64,000 bases of DNA from Streptomyces sp. NBRC 110028. GTDB taxonomy: Bacteria; Actinomycetota; Actinomycetes; Streptomycetales; Streptomycetaceae. A program made the translations under genes and the position numbers. Numbering within the stretch: the first letter of the stretch is position 1; every line of letters starts with the position of its first letter. The notes beneath the pieces were generated by a model that made no database searches, was not told where the DNA came from, and saw only the letters and a list, made by a program, of their open reading frames with translations. The stretch covers positions 744,001 through 808,000 of the forward strand of contig NZ_BBUZ01000022.1 of NCBI RefSeq assembly GCF_001417735.1, read 5' to 3'. Below are positions 54,678 to 63,092 of the stretch, in pieces.

Positions 54678-56297
54678 CTACTTCACGTTGATCGCGGTCC
54701 AGGTGGCGGCCACCGTGTTGTACTCGGTGCTGCTCGCCCCGTAGAGGTCGCGCGCGGCGTTGAGGGTGGCGGTGCGGGCCTGGGCGTACTTGCTGGTGGA
54801 GGTCAGGTACGTGGTCAGGGCCTTGTACCAGATCTTGATGGCCTTGTCCCGGCCGATGCCGGTGATCGTCGAGCCGTCGTACGTCGGGCTGTTGTAGCTC
54901 ACGCCGTTGATGGTCTTCGCGCCGCTGCCCTCGGACAGCAGGTAGAAGAAGTGGTTGGCGGGCCCGGAGGAGTAGTGGACGTCGACGTTGCCGAGCGTCG
55001 AGGACCAGTAGTCCTTGGACGCGCCGTCCTTGCTCGGCTTGTCCTGGTAGCGCAGCGGGGTGCCGTCGCCGTTGATGTTGATCTTCTCGCCGATGAGGTA
55101 GTCACCGGCGTCGGAGGCGTTGCCCGCGTAGAACTCCACCGCGGTGGCCATGATGTCCGAGGTGGCCTCGTTGAGGCCGCCGGACTCGCCGCTGTAGTTG
55201 AGGTTGGCGGTGGCGGCGGTGACGCCGTGGGACATCTCGTGGCCGGCCACGTCCATCGAGGTGAGCGGGTTGGAGTTGCCGGAGCCGTCGCCGTAGGTCA
55301 TGCAGAAGCAGGAGTCCTGCCAGAAGGCGTTCACATAGCTGTTGCCATAGTGGACGCGGGAGTACGAGCCCACGCCGTTGTTCTTGATGCCGTTGCGGCC
55401 CAGGAAGCTCTTGTAGAAGTCCCAGGTCTCGGCCGCGCCGTAGTGCGCGTCCACCCCGGCGGTCTGGCGGCCGCCGCCCCAGACGTCATCGGCGTCGGTG
55501 TAGAGCGTGCCGGTGCCCGACGACCCCTGGTTGAGGTCGTAGGTCTTGTGGCTGCCGCGGGTGGAGTCGGTGAGGCTGTACGTGGAACCGCTCTTGGTGG
55601 TGCCGAGGGTGACCGTGCCGCTGTACTTGCTGGTTCCGGTGCCGGTCTCGACGGCCTCGTTCTCGGCCAGCTTCTTGCCGGTGGCGGCGTCGGTGATGAC
55701 GTGCAGCTCGCTGGGCGTGCCGTCCTTCTGGGTGCCGGTGACGACGGTCTCCCAGGCGAGGACGGGCTTGCCCGACTCGGCCCAGACCACCTTGCGCGGC
55801 GCCTTGGCCTTCTCACCGGAGTCGGACGCGGTCGCGGCCTTCAACGCCGCCTTGGAGGCGGCGGAGGCGGACACCGCGGCGTCCGTGCCGGGCACGGTTA
55901 TCGTCGCGCTGGTGGCCTTGGTGACGGTGCGGGCGCCGCTGGGCTTCTCGTGGACGACCAGATCGCCGCCGAGGACGGGCAGCCCGTCGTAGGTGCGCTC
56001 GTAGCGGGTGTGCACGGTTCCGTCGGCGTCCTTGATGACGTCGCGGACGAGGAGCTTCTCCTTGGCCCCGAGCCCCAGGTGATCGGCCTGGGCGGAGGCA
56101 TCGGCCTGCGCCGCCTTGATGGAGGCGGTGCGCTCCGCGGGGGTCAGCTGCAGCGCGGTCGCGCCTGCCTCGCGGGAGTTGTCCGGCTGGGCGGTGGCCG
56201 AACCGGTCTGGACGCCGATGACGACCATGGCGGCGGAGGCGACGAACGCGGCCGCGCGGATGGCCTGCTTGCGGGGGGAGGAAGCGTGAGGTCTCAC
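54678..56297 (-). CDS. Secreted M4 (thermolysin-type) metalloprotease
   Basis: A 539-residue preproprotein. The GTG at 56297 follows AAGGAG. A signal peptide (QAIRAAAFVASAAMVVIGVQ) and an FTP/PepSY propeptide (about 55-200; RYERTYDGLPVLGGDLVVHE) precede the catalytic domain. Catalytic motifs are VAGHEMSHGVT (HEXXH near 350), GGLNEATSDIMAT (third ligand) and DVHYSSGPANHFFYL. The C-terminus matches the M4 helical domain (TSTSKYAQARTATLNAARDL). It is exported and degrades proteins. Confidence 0.93.
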   Translation of the reverse strand: MRPHASSPRKQAIRAAAFVASAAMVVIGVQTGSATAQPDNSREAGATALQLTPAERTASIKAAQADASAQADHLGLGAKEKLLVRDVIKDADGTVHTRYERTYDGLPVLGGDLVVHEKPSGARTVTKATSATITVPGTDAAVSASAASKAALKAATASDSGEKAKAPRKVVWAESGKPVLAWETVVTGTQKDGTPSELHVITDAATGKKLAENEAVETGTGTSKYSGTVTLGTTKSGSTYSLTDSTRGSHKTYDLNQGSSGTGTLYTDADDVWGGGRQTAGVDAHYGAAETWDFYKSFLGRNGIKNNGVGSYSRVHYGNSYVNAFWQDSCFCMTYGDGSGNSNPLTSMDVAGHEMSHGVTAATANLNYSGESGGLNEATSDIMATAVEFYAGNASDAGDYLIGEKININGDGTPLRYQDKPSKDGASKDYWSSTLGNVDVHYSSGPANHFFYLLSEGSGAKTINGVSYNSPTYDGSTITGIGRDKAIKIWYKALTTYLTSTSKYAQARTATLNAARDLYGASSTEYNTVAATWTAINVK

Positions 56298-56587
56298 TCG
56301 GTCTCCTTGCTGAGGGGCCGCGGGGTCGCGGCCCTGCGTAGGGGGTGCGGACAGCCGTGGGTGGGCTGCCCGGTCGAGCAGGAGTGGTGCGTGAGGTGCC
56401 AAATGCGAACCAGGGCTACCGCGGAGTCAGGAACGACGCGCGGCGAGCCGAGCAGAGAGTGTCATCGAACGATCCGTTCTGACAGGTGCGTAACAAGAAA
56501 TTGACCATTCGTTATTCAAACAGGGCAAATTTCGGTCAGTCAGGCATGGCATGGAAATGCCCGGTTGATGCGCACGTGTCCGTAAAC
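56298..56587. other. M4 protease upstream region
   Basis: No gene. An AT-rich stretch near 56490-56530 (AAGAAATTGACC, TTATTCAAACAGG) is the likely promoter region. The 56402 start that would extend the protease upstream has no ribosome site. Confidence 0.5.
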
Positions 56588-56629
56588 GCGGCGAGGGCCG
56601 CCCCCTGGGGTGGGGGCGGCCCTCGCCGC
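56588..56629. terminator. terD terminator
   Basis: GCGGCGAGGGCCGCCCC, loop CTGGGGTG, GGGGCGGCCCTCGCCGC; perfect 17-bp stem after the terD stop. Confidence 0.88.
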
Positions 56630-56646
56630 GTGAAGCGCTGGGAACC

Positions 56647-57222
56647 TCAGACGTTGACGCCGAAGTCCTGCGCGATGCCGACCAGGCCCGAGGCGTAGCC
56701 CTGGCCGACGGCGCGGAACTTCCACTCCGCGCCGTTGCGGTACAGCTCGCCGAAGACCATGGCGGTCTCGGTGGCGGCGTCCTCGCTCAGGTCGTAGCGG
56801 GCGATCTCGGTGCCGCCGGCCTGGTTGACGATGCGGATGAACGCGTTCCGCACCTGGCCGAAGTTCTGGCTGCGCGACTCGGCGTCGTAGATCGAGACCG
56901 GGAAGACGATCTTGTCGATGTCGGCGGGCAGGCCCGCCAGGTTGACGTTGATCTGCTCGTCGTCGCCCTCGCCCTGACCGGTGACGTTGTCACCGGTGTG
57001 GACGATGGTCTGGTCCGGGGTGGCCTTGTTGTTGAAGAACACGAAGTGCTGGTCGGAGTAGACCTTGCCGTTCGTGTTCACGGCGATGGCGCTCGCGTCC
57101 AGGTCGAAATCGGTGCCCGTGGTGGTGCGGACGTCCCAGCCGAGGCCGACCGTGACGGCGGTCAGGCCCGGTGCCTCCTTGGTGAGCGAGACGTTGCCGC
57201 CCTTGGACAGGCTTACAGCCAT
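56647..57222 (-). CDS. terD: TerD-family tellurium resistance / stress protein
   Basis: A 191-residue TerD domain: [40 protein letters not shown] (calcium-binding Asp), [20 protein letters not shown] and the C-terminal [20 protein letters not shown]. TerD proteins bind calcium and are linked to stress and tellurite resistance in actinomycetes. No other ter gene adjoins, a stand-alone copy. Confidence 0.92.
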   Translation of the reverse strand: MAVSLSKGGNVSLTKEAPGLTAVTVGLGWDVRTTTGTDFDLDASAIAVNTNGKVYSDQHFVFFNNKATPDQTIVHTGDNVTGQGEGDDEQINVNLAGLPADIDKIVFPVSIYDAESRSQNFGQVRNAFIRIVNQAGGTEIARYDLSEDAATETAMVFGELYRNGAEWKFRAVGQGYASGLVGIAQDFGVNV

Positions 57223-57441
57223 GGGGAGTCCCTTTCGTGGTCTCGATGGTTCGAGCCGGCGGGCTTCGTCCTCAAAGCTCCGGGCGAAGCCGCCGTCACC
57301 CTCCACAACGCCGTCAGGGCACCGGCAGGTTCCAGATACCTTTACTTTCTTTGCCAAACCCTGATGGGGGTCCGTGGGCCCCGCCCCGCGCCCCGCCAAA
57401 ACGGGATGACGGCGCGGGGGTCGGCGGGTGACGATGGAGCC

Positions 57442-57870
57442 ATGTCCGGGCCCTATGTCATCCGTGGTGCGGTCTCCCTGCCGGAGGCCGAGCTGATGTG
57501 GCGTTTCTCCCGGTCGTCCGGGCCCGGCGGACAGCACGTCAACACGAGTGACACCTCCGTCGAGCTGCGCTTCGACCTGGCCGCCACCGACGCGCTGCCG
57601 CCCGTATGGAAGGAGCGCGCGCTGCGGCGGCTGGCCGGGCGGCTGGCCGACGGGGTGCTCACCGTACGGGCGTCCGAGCACCGTTCCCAGTGGCGCAACC
57701 GCGAGACGGCCGCCGTCCGGCTCGCCTCGCTGCTCGCGGAGGCGAGCGCGCCGCCGCCCAAGCCGCGCCGCCCGACCCGGATCCCGCGCGGCATCAACGA
57801 GCGCCGGCTGCGGGAGAAGAAGAAGCGGAGCGACACCAAGCGCGGTCGTTCTGGACGCGGCTGGGACTGA
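57442..57870 (+). CDS. arfB: ArfB/YaeJ-like alternative ribosome rescue hydrolase
   Basis: A 142-residue peptidyl-tRNA hydrolase. The GGQ motif at about 29-31 ([20 protein letters not shown]) and the basic C-terminal tail that enters the mRNA channel ([20 protein letters not shown]) identify ArfB. It rescues ribosomes stalled at mRNA ends without a stop codon. Confidence 0.92.
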   Translation: MSGPYVIRGAVSLPEAELMWRFSRSSGPGGQHVNTSDTSVELRFDLAATDALPPVWKERALRRLAGRLADGVLTVRASEHRSQWRNRETAAVRLASLLAEASAPPPKPRRPTRIPRGINERRLREKKKRSDTKRGRSGRGWD

Positions 57871-57943
57871 GGGGACGGGGACGGTCCCCCCTGTTCTGGG
57901 GGCGGGGGCGCGAGGGTATGGCGGCGCGAGGGTGTGGCAGCGG

Positions 57944-58528
57944 CTATTCGAGGGTGCGGTAGCGGCCGCGGAAGTACGTCAGCGGGCCGCCCTCCGTGCT
58001 CGGCGTCGCCGCCGCCAGCACCCGGCCGATCACGAGGGTGTGGTCCCCGGCCGGCACCCGCTGTTCGGTGCGGCACTCGACCGTCGCCAGCGCCCCGGAC
58101 ACCAGCGGAGCGCCGGACTCCGCGCCGCGCGTCACGGCCATGTCCGCGAACAACAGCCTGTCGCTGATGCGCCCCTTCATGGCGAATCGTCCCGCTGTGG
58201 TCCGTTGACTCTCCGACAGGACCGACACCGCCCAGAGCGGCTGTCGTTCGAGTAGCTCGTCCAGCCGGGAGCCGTTGCGAACGCTCACCATCGCGAGCGG
58301 CGGGTCAAGTGACACCGACATAAACGCGGTGGCCGTCATGCCGACGTCCTCACCGCTCGGCCCCTCTTCCGGGTCGTGCGCCGTCACCAGCACCACGCCC
58401 GCCGCGAGTCGCGACAGGGCGGCGCGGAAGTCGTCCTCACTCACCCCACCAGCATGCGGGACGGCGGGCCCGGCCGGGGTCGGGGAGGGGGCGGGAGTGG
58501 AAGGCGTCGTCTGGAACACGTTCTCCAC
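57944..58528 (-). CDS. Flavin reductase family protein
   Basis: A 194-residue flavin reductase-like protein. The GTG start is at 58528. [60 protein letters not shown] and VVGRGHT-like [16 protein letters not shown] are family features. It likely reduces FMN for a partner monooxygenase; none is adjacent. Confidence 0.9.
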   Translation of the reverse strand: MENVFQTTPSTPAPSPTPAGPAVPHAGGVSEDDFRAALSRLAAGVVLVTAHDPEEGPSGEDVGMTATAFMSVSLDPPLAMVSVRNGSRLDELLERQPLWAVSVLSESQRTTAGRFAMKGRISDRLLFADMAVTRGAESGAPLVSGALATVECRTEQRVPAGDHTLVIGRVLAAATPSTEGGPLTYFRGRYRTLE

Positions 58529-58704
58529 GCTAGTCAGATCCGGCCGCCCTCCGCATCGGGCCGCCGGACCAGTCCGGACGTAGGTCTGCGGCCGTAGGCG
58601 GCCCGCTTGCGGAATTTGCTTTCAGAAAAAAGAGGAGCGCTCCCACGCGGTTCCGGAGGGCCGCGAACACGTTCTGTGACATGAGTCACAGCAGCCGGTA
58701 ATTG

Positions 58705-58719
58705 TTGACCCTGTGTACC
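58705..58719 (+). promoter_or_regulatory. Candidate BldD box upstream of cdgB
   Basis: TTGACCCTGTGTACC fits 9 of 10 fixed positions of the BldD consensus nTnACnC(A/T)GnGTnAn. It lies 94 nt upstream of the cdgB ATG. A 7-bp inverted repeat CTGTGAC...GTCACAG at 58675-58692 is just before it. Confidence 0.65.
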
Positions 58720-58812
58720 GAGTGGGCAGCTCGCTGTGATTCAGTGGCCGTTGGCAATCGGACGACAAAGGAAGCCAGGAGTTGCTGTCGAGGTCTCGGG
58801 GGAGGGCGAGCG

Positions 58813-60504
58813 ATGGAGGCCGAGTCGGAGCCCTATATCCGTCTTGCGACCCTGCGGCAGCTGCATCAGGTGGTCGCCGACCTGAACACCGCGCGCAGCC
58901 TCGCCGACACCGTGCAGACCGTTGCCGACGGCGTCATAGCCGGGCTCGGCTACGAGCTGTCGGCCGTCAATCTGGTCCGTCCGGACGGTGACCTCGTGGT
59001 CGCCGCCGTGGGCGGCAGCTCGGGCGCCGAGGCACTGATGGCCGGGCGGGTCGGCTCCCGCGCCTCCTGGGACCGCCGGCTGTCGATGGGCGACCGCTGG
59101 GGCGATCTGCGTTTCATCCCGCACACCGAGGGCTGGGTCCTCGACGATGACGACGTGCCGCAGTGGCACACCACCGGCCCCGAGCCCCGCTTCGCCGACG
59201 AGTGGCACTCCAGGGACCGCCTGTTCGCCCCCCTGCACGCGGCGGGCGCTTCCGGTGGCGAGCTGATCGGGGTCCTCTCCGTCGACAAGCCGCGCAATGG
59301 GCGCCGCCCCAACACATGGGGGCGCGAGGCGCTGCAGATGTACGCCTTCCACGCCGCCGTCGCGATCGGCAACGCCCGGCTGCGCGGCAACATGCAGCGC
59401 GCCCTGCTGCGGCTGGAGCGCGAGCAGCAGGCCCTCCGGGCCAGTGAGGAATCCTTCCGTCAGGCGTTCGAATACGCGCCCAGCGGCATGGCCATCGCCG
59501 AGATGGGCGGCGACCAGAACGGCCATCTGCTGCGCACCAACGACGCCCTCTGCCGCCTGCTGGGCCGCCCCGCCTCGGCGATGCGCCGCTACTCCTTCGC
59601 CGACCTCGTCCACCCCGAGGACATCGGCACCCTGCTGCGCACCTCCCACGAGGGCGGCCGCTCCGAGCTGCGGCTCGCCCGCCGCGACGGCACGTACGTC
59701 TGGGTGTCGCTGCGCAACTCGGTGGTCGCCGACGCCGCCGACGGTCCGCGCTTCCTGCTCACCCACGTCGAGGACATCGAGGAGCGCAAGCGCCATGAGC
59801 TGGCCCTCGCCCACCGCGCCAGCCATGACTCGCTGACCGGCCTGCCCAACAGCGCCGAGCTGCGCGCCCGTCTGGGCAGCAGGCTGTGCGCCCATCCGCC
59901 GCCGGGGGGCCGGGCGGAGTTCGCCGACGGGCCGCGACGCGCGGACGGCGGTGAGGGGGTGGCGCCCGCCGGCGGCGGCTTCCCGCACGGCTTCGACCAG
60001 TACGAGAGCTTCGGCTCCCGGCCCCCGCTCGCCACGGGCGGCGTCCAGTTCGACCACCATGTGCACACCTTCGCGCCCAACGAGGACGACGACGTCGACG
60101 ACGGCCACAAGGGGCTCGCGGTCCTCTTCTGCGACCTCGACGGCTTCAAGTCGATCAACGACCGGTTCGGTCACCACGCGGGTGACGCGGTCCTCATCGA
60201 GGTCGCCCGACGGCTCACCAGCGGGGTGCGGGACGGTGACACCGTCGCCCGGCTCGGCGGTGACGAGTTCGTCGTCCTCGCCGACGGCCTCGGCCGGGCG
60301 GACGCCAAGGACCTGGCCGTCCGGCTGCGCAACGCGATCCTGCCACCCATCCGGGTCGACGGCCGTGCGGTGCGCGTGGGGGCCAGTTTCGGGATCGGCT
60401 GGGCGGGCTGCGGCATGTCGGCCGAGGAGGTTCTGCACTCCGCCGACCAGCGCATGTACGTCGAGAAACGGGCCCGTTCGAAGGAGCGCAGACGGGCCGG
60501 GTGA
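58813..60504 (+). CDS. cdgB: GAF-PAS-GGDEF diguanylate cyclase (CdgB-like)
   Basis: A 563-residue c-di-GMP synthase. GAF is at about 20-185, PAS/PAC at about 210-325 (SEESFRQAFEYAPSGMAIAE to THVEDIEERKRH) and GGDEF at about 340-555, with DLDGFKSINDRFGHHAGDAV and the active site RLGGDEFVVL (about 480-489). An insert of about 80 residues rich in Gly, Asp and His (HPPPGGRAEFAD to DDDVDDGHKG) interrupts the start of the GGDEF domain. In S. coelicolor CdgB controls aerial development. Confidence 0.92.
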   Translation: MEAESEPYIRLATLRQLHQVVADLNTARSLADTVQTVADGVIAGLGYELSAVNLVRPDGDLVVAAVGGSSGAEALMAGRVGSRASWDRRLSMGDRWGDLRFIPHTEGWVLDDDDVPQWHTTGPEPRFADEWHSRDRLFAPLHAAGASGGELIGVLSVDKPRNGRRPNTWGREALQMYAFHAAVAIGNARLRGNMQRALLRLEREQQALRASEESFRQAFEYAPSGMAIAEMGGDQNGHLLRTNDALCRLLGRPASAMRRYSFADLVHPEDIGTLLRTSHEGGRSELRLARRDGTYVWVSLRNSVVADAADGPRFLLTHVEDIEERKRHELALAHRASHDSLTGLPNSAELRARLGSRLCAHPPPGGRAEFADGPRRADGGEGVAPAGGGFPHGFDQYESFGSRPPLATGGVQFDHHVHTFAPNEDDDVDDGHKGLAVLFCDLDGFKSINDRFGHHAGDAVLIEVARRLTSGVRDGDTVARLGGDEFVVLADGLGRADAKDLAVRLRNAILPPIRVDGRAVRVGASFGIGWAGCGMSAEEVLHSADQRMYVEKRARSKERRRAG

Positions 60505-60725
60505 GGTCCGTACGGGCCTCGGCCGGGACGGGCGGGAGCCCGGCCCGCTCCGATCGAGGTACGCTGCGTCGATGCGGCCCTGCCGCCGACAGTGAACCGA
60601 TCATGAATATTGGCCATCCGGATAGCCCACGCCCTGTTGAGGCCCTGTCGGCCCTGATATGAGCTGTCGTGGCGCGTACGCACACCTGAGCGCCGATGGC
60701 CATATGCATAGGGGAGTGACCAGGG

Positions 60726-61712
60726 ATGACGGCCGGCAACAACGGCTCGGACACACCGGAGAACGACGACCCGTTCGCCTATCTGTACCGCTCGGAGGGC
60801 GACCAGGGCGGACAGGGTGGCCAGTCGGGTCAGCCGGGTCCCGCCCGCACCGGTGGGTACGGCTACCCCGGCCCGGCCGGCCGGCAGCAGCCGGGGGTGC
60901 CCCGCACCTCGTACAACCACGTCCGCGCGGTCGGCGAGCGCAACTACGGCCAGCAGATCCCGAACCAGCAGCCGCAGGGCTACGGGCAGCAGGGCCAGCA
61001 GGGGTACGGCCGGCAGAACGCCCACTACGCCGCCCCCGAGACGCTGCCCGGCGGCAACGGCCACCGCCAGTCCGCCGCCCCGCGCGGTGGCGGTGGCGGC
61101 CGGGGCCCCAACAACCGGGGGCTGCTGATCGGCGCCGTCGCCGTGGTGGCGGTGGTCGTCGTCGGCATCGGCGTCGCGATGCTCACCAATGGTGACGACA
61201 AGAAGGACCAGGGCGACCAGGCGGGCGGGAAGCCCACGGCGGCGTCCAGCGTCGAGCCCAGCGGCAAGCCGGAGCCCTCCGAGAAGCCCGGCGGGAAGCT
61301 GCCCAAGGAGGACGCGGCCAGCATGCAGCTCGGCGGCGGCGCCGCCCCGGCGAGCGACGTCAAGGGCGCCAAGGGCAAGGGCGGCACCTACGTCGGCGGC
61401 TTCAACAGCCCGGGCTCCTCGGCGACCTGGAACGTGGACGTCGACCGGGCCAAGGCGTACAAGCTGTACGTGCGCTACGGCGTGCCCGGCGAGGACCAGA
61501 GCCTGTCGCTGACGGTCAACGGCAAGAAGTCGGACCGGCCGATCAGCATGAAGAACTTCTCCAACGCGCCCAAGGGCGACTACGAGAAGGGCTGGACGTA
61601 CTCGTGGTCCATCGTGCAGCTCAGCCAGGGCAGCAACACGATCACCCTGTCGTGCGGCGAGGGCGACAAGTGTGACGTCAACCTCGACCAGATGTGGCTG
61701 AAGAGGGGCTGA
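60726..61712 (+). CDS. Membrane-anchored protein with CBM35-like extracellular domain
   Basis: A 328-residue protein. Residues 1-130 are cytoplasmic, Gly/Gln/Tyr/Pro-rich and disordered; one membrane helix is at about 134-156 (LLIGAVAVVAVVVVGIGVAM); a Lys/Pro/Gly linker precedes an extracellular beta-sandwich with DRAKAYKLYVRYGVPGEDQS, LSLTVNGKKSDRPISM and a C-terminal CGEGDKCDVNLDQMWL, the CBM35-like sugar-binding layout with two Cys. Conserved beside cdgB from memory. Confidence 0.85.
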   Translation: MTAGNNGSDTPENDDPFAYLYRSEGDQGGQGGQSGQPGPARTGGYGYPGPAGRQQPGVPRTSYNHVRAVGERNYGQQIPNQQPQGYGQQGQQGYGRQNAHYAAPETLPGGNGHRQSAAPRGGGGGRGPNNRGLLIGAVAVVAVVVVGIGVAMLTNGDDKKDQGDQAGGKPTAASSVEPSGKPEPSEKPGGKLPKEDAASMQLGGGAAPASDVKGAKGKGGTYVGGFNSPGSSATWNVDVDRAKAYKLYVRYGVPGEDQSLSLTVNGKKSDRPISMKNFSNAPKGDYEKGWTYSWSIVQLSQGSNTITLSCGEGDKCDVNLDQMWLKRG

Positions 61713-61755
61713 GACGGAGCTGGGGCAGAACCGGCGGCGGGTCCGTCCCGCCGCC

Positions 61756-62718
61756 TCAGGCCGCCGTCGGGTGCTCGGTGACCTCGATCCGGCCCAGCAG
61801 CTCCGCGTAGACCGCCCGGTCGAACTCGCCCGCCGCCGGTGCCCGTACGGCCGCCGCCGACAGGGCCACCGCGCGGGCGATCCGCTCGGGCCAGGGCACC
61901 TCGTCCACCAGCCCGGACAGCAGCCCCGCCACCGCCGCGTCCCCGGCGCCCGTCGGATTGCCCGTCAGGCGCTCCGGCGGGGCCGCCTGCCAGGCGCCCT
62001 GGGCGGTGATCGCGAGCAGCCCGTCCGCGCCGAGCGAGGCGGCCACGGCGCGCGCCCCGCGCCGCCGGGCGTCGCGCGCGGCGCGCAGCGGCTCGGTGGA
62101 GCCGGTGAGCCCGGCCAGCTCCTCGGCGTTGGGCTTGACGATGTCGGGGCGGGCGGCGACGCCGCGGCGCAGCGGTTCGCCGCTGGTGTCCAGCAGGGTG
62201 GGGACGCCCGCGGTCCGGGCCTCGCGGATGAGCTGGGCGTACGTACCCACGGGCACGCCGGGCGGGAGGCTGCCGCACAGGGCGACCGCCGAGGCCTCGC
62301 GCAGCAGCCGGGCGTAGGCGTCCATGAAGGCGGCCCATTCGGCGGCGGTGACGGCCGGTCCGGCCTCATTGAGCTGGGTGGTGTCGCCCGACGCGGTGTC
62401 GACGACGCCGAGGGTGCGCCGGGTGGTACCGGCGATCGGCACCAGGGCGTCGGTGATCCGCCCGCCGCCGGTGCCCGCGTCCGGATCCGCTTCGGGCTCC
62501 GCGGCCAGCAGCTCACGGACCACCGTGCCGGTCACCCCTCCGGCGAATCCCGTGACGGCGGTGTGGTGGCCGAGGGCTGCGAGGACGCGCGCGACGTTGA
62601 TGCCCTTGCCGCCGGGCCGCTCGGTGACCTCGGTCACGCGGTGGCTGGCGTGGGGGCGCAGCCGAGGCACCCGGTAGGTGATGTCGAGGGCGGTGTTGAG
62701 CGTGACCGTCAGGATCAC
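61756..62718 (-). CDS. PfkB-family 1-phosphofructokinase-like sugar kinase
   Basis: A 320-residue kinase. The GTG at 62718 follows GGGAAGG. N-terminal TLNTALDITYRVPRLRPHAS and RPGGKGINVARVLAALGHH, the C-terminal GNPTGAGDAAVAGLLSGLV (anion-hole Asp) and KPNAEELAGLTG fit the 1-phosphofructokinase / tagatose-6-phosphate kinase branch. It is upstream of nagA in reading direction on the same strand's other side, so an amino-sugar role is possible. Confidence 0.88.
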   Translation of the reverse strand: MILTVTLNTALDITYRVPRLRPHASHRVTEVTERPGGKGINVARVLAALGHHTAVTGFAGGVTGTVVRELLAAEPEADPDAGTGGGRITDALVPIAGTTRRTLGVVDTASGDTTQLNEAGPAVTAAEWAAFMDAYARLLREASAVALCGSLPPGVPVGTYAQLIREARTAGVPTLLDTSGEPLRRGVAARPDIVKPNAEELAGLTGSTEPLRAARDARRRGARAVAASLGADGLLAITAQGAWQAAPPERLTGNPTGAGDAAVAGLLSGLVDEVPWPERIARAVALSAAAVRAPAAGEFDRAVYAELLGRIEVTEHPTAA

Positions 62719-62925
62719 CCGGCATCTCCCTTCCCGTCCCCCCGCCGGACGGAGATTCCTGTGCTGAAGCGTGTGGCCGGGTGCCCAGCGGCGCCCCGCG
62801 CGTGAGCGATCATGCCAAAGGCGCGGCGCCCGGCCCACCCTTTTGGGGTGACCGGGACGCCCAATCATGGCGCTGAATCAGCCAATTCGGGGTCGACGCG
62901 GCACCAATGGGCGGGAACGGCGGCT

Positions 62926-63092
62926 CTAGTGCCGCGTCAGCCAAGGTTCACCCCGCTCGCCGCCCTGGCACGGCCATCTGCGGCGTTGCCGAATCGACCG
63001 AGTAGGCCCACTACGAGGCCGATCCGGCGCCTTGCATCTGACCGCACCAGGACGCCTCGCTACCGGGCAAACCTTGGCTGACGCGGCACTAG
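62926..63092. mobile_element. 167-bp MITE with perfect 23-bp terminal inverted repeats
   Basis: The ends are CTAGTGCCGCGTCAGCCAAG plus GTT at 62926-62948 and the exact complement at 63070-63092. Each end terminates in CTAG. If CTAG is the target duplication, the inverted repeats are 19 bp. The 121-bp interior has no open transposase. CTAG-type duplication is known for the IS427 group of IS5. The right end lies over the nagA stop codon. Confidence 0.85.

Noticed and set aside
58675..58692. CTGTGAC-GTCACAG inverted repeat as the BldD site
   Set aside because: Its spacing is one base short of the BldD consensus. The box at 58705-58719 fits better; the repeat may serve another regulator.
62926..63092. 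The inverted repeat as a plain terminator of nagA
   Set aside because: The arms are 23 bp perfect but separated by 121 bp, too far for a terminator hairpin, and both end in CTAG.
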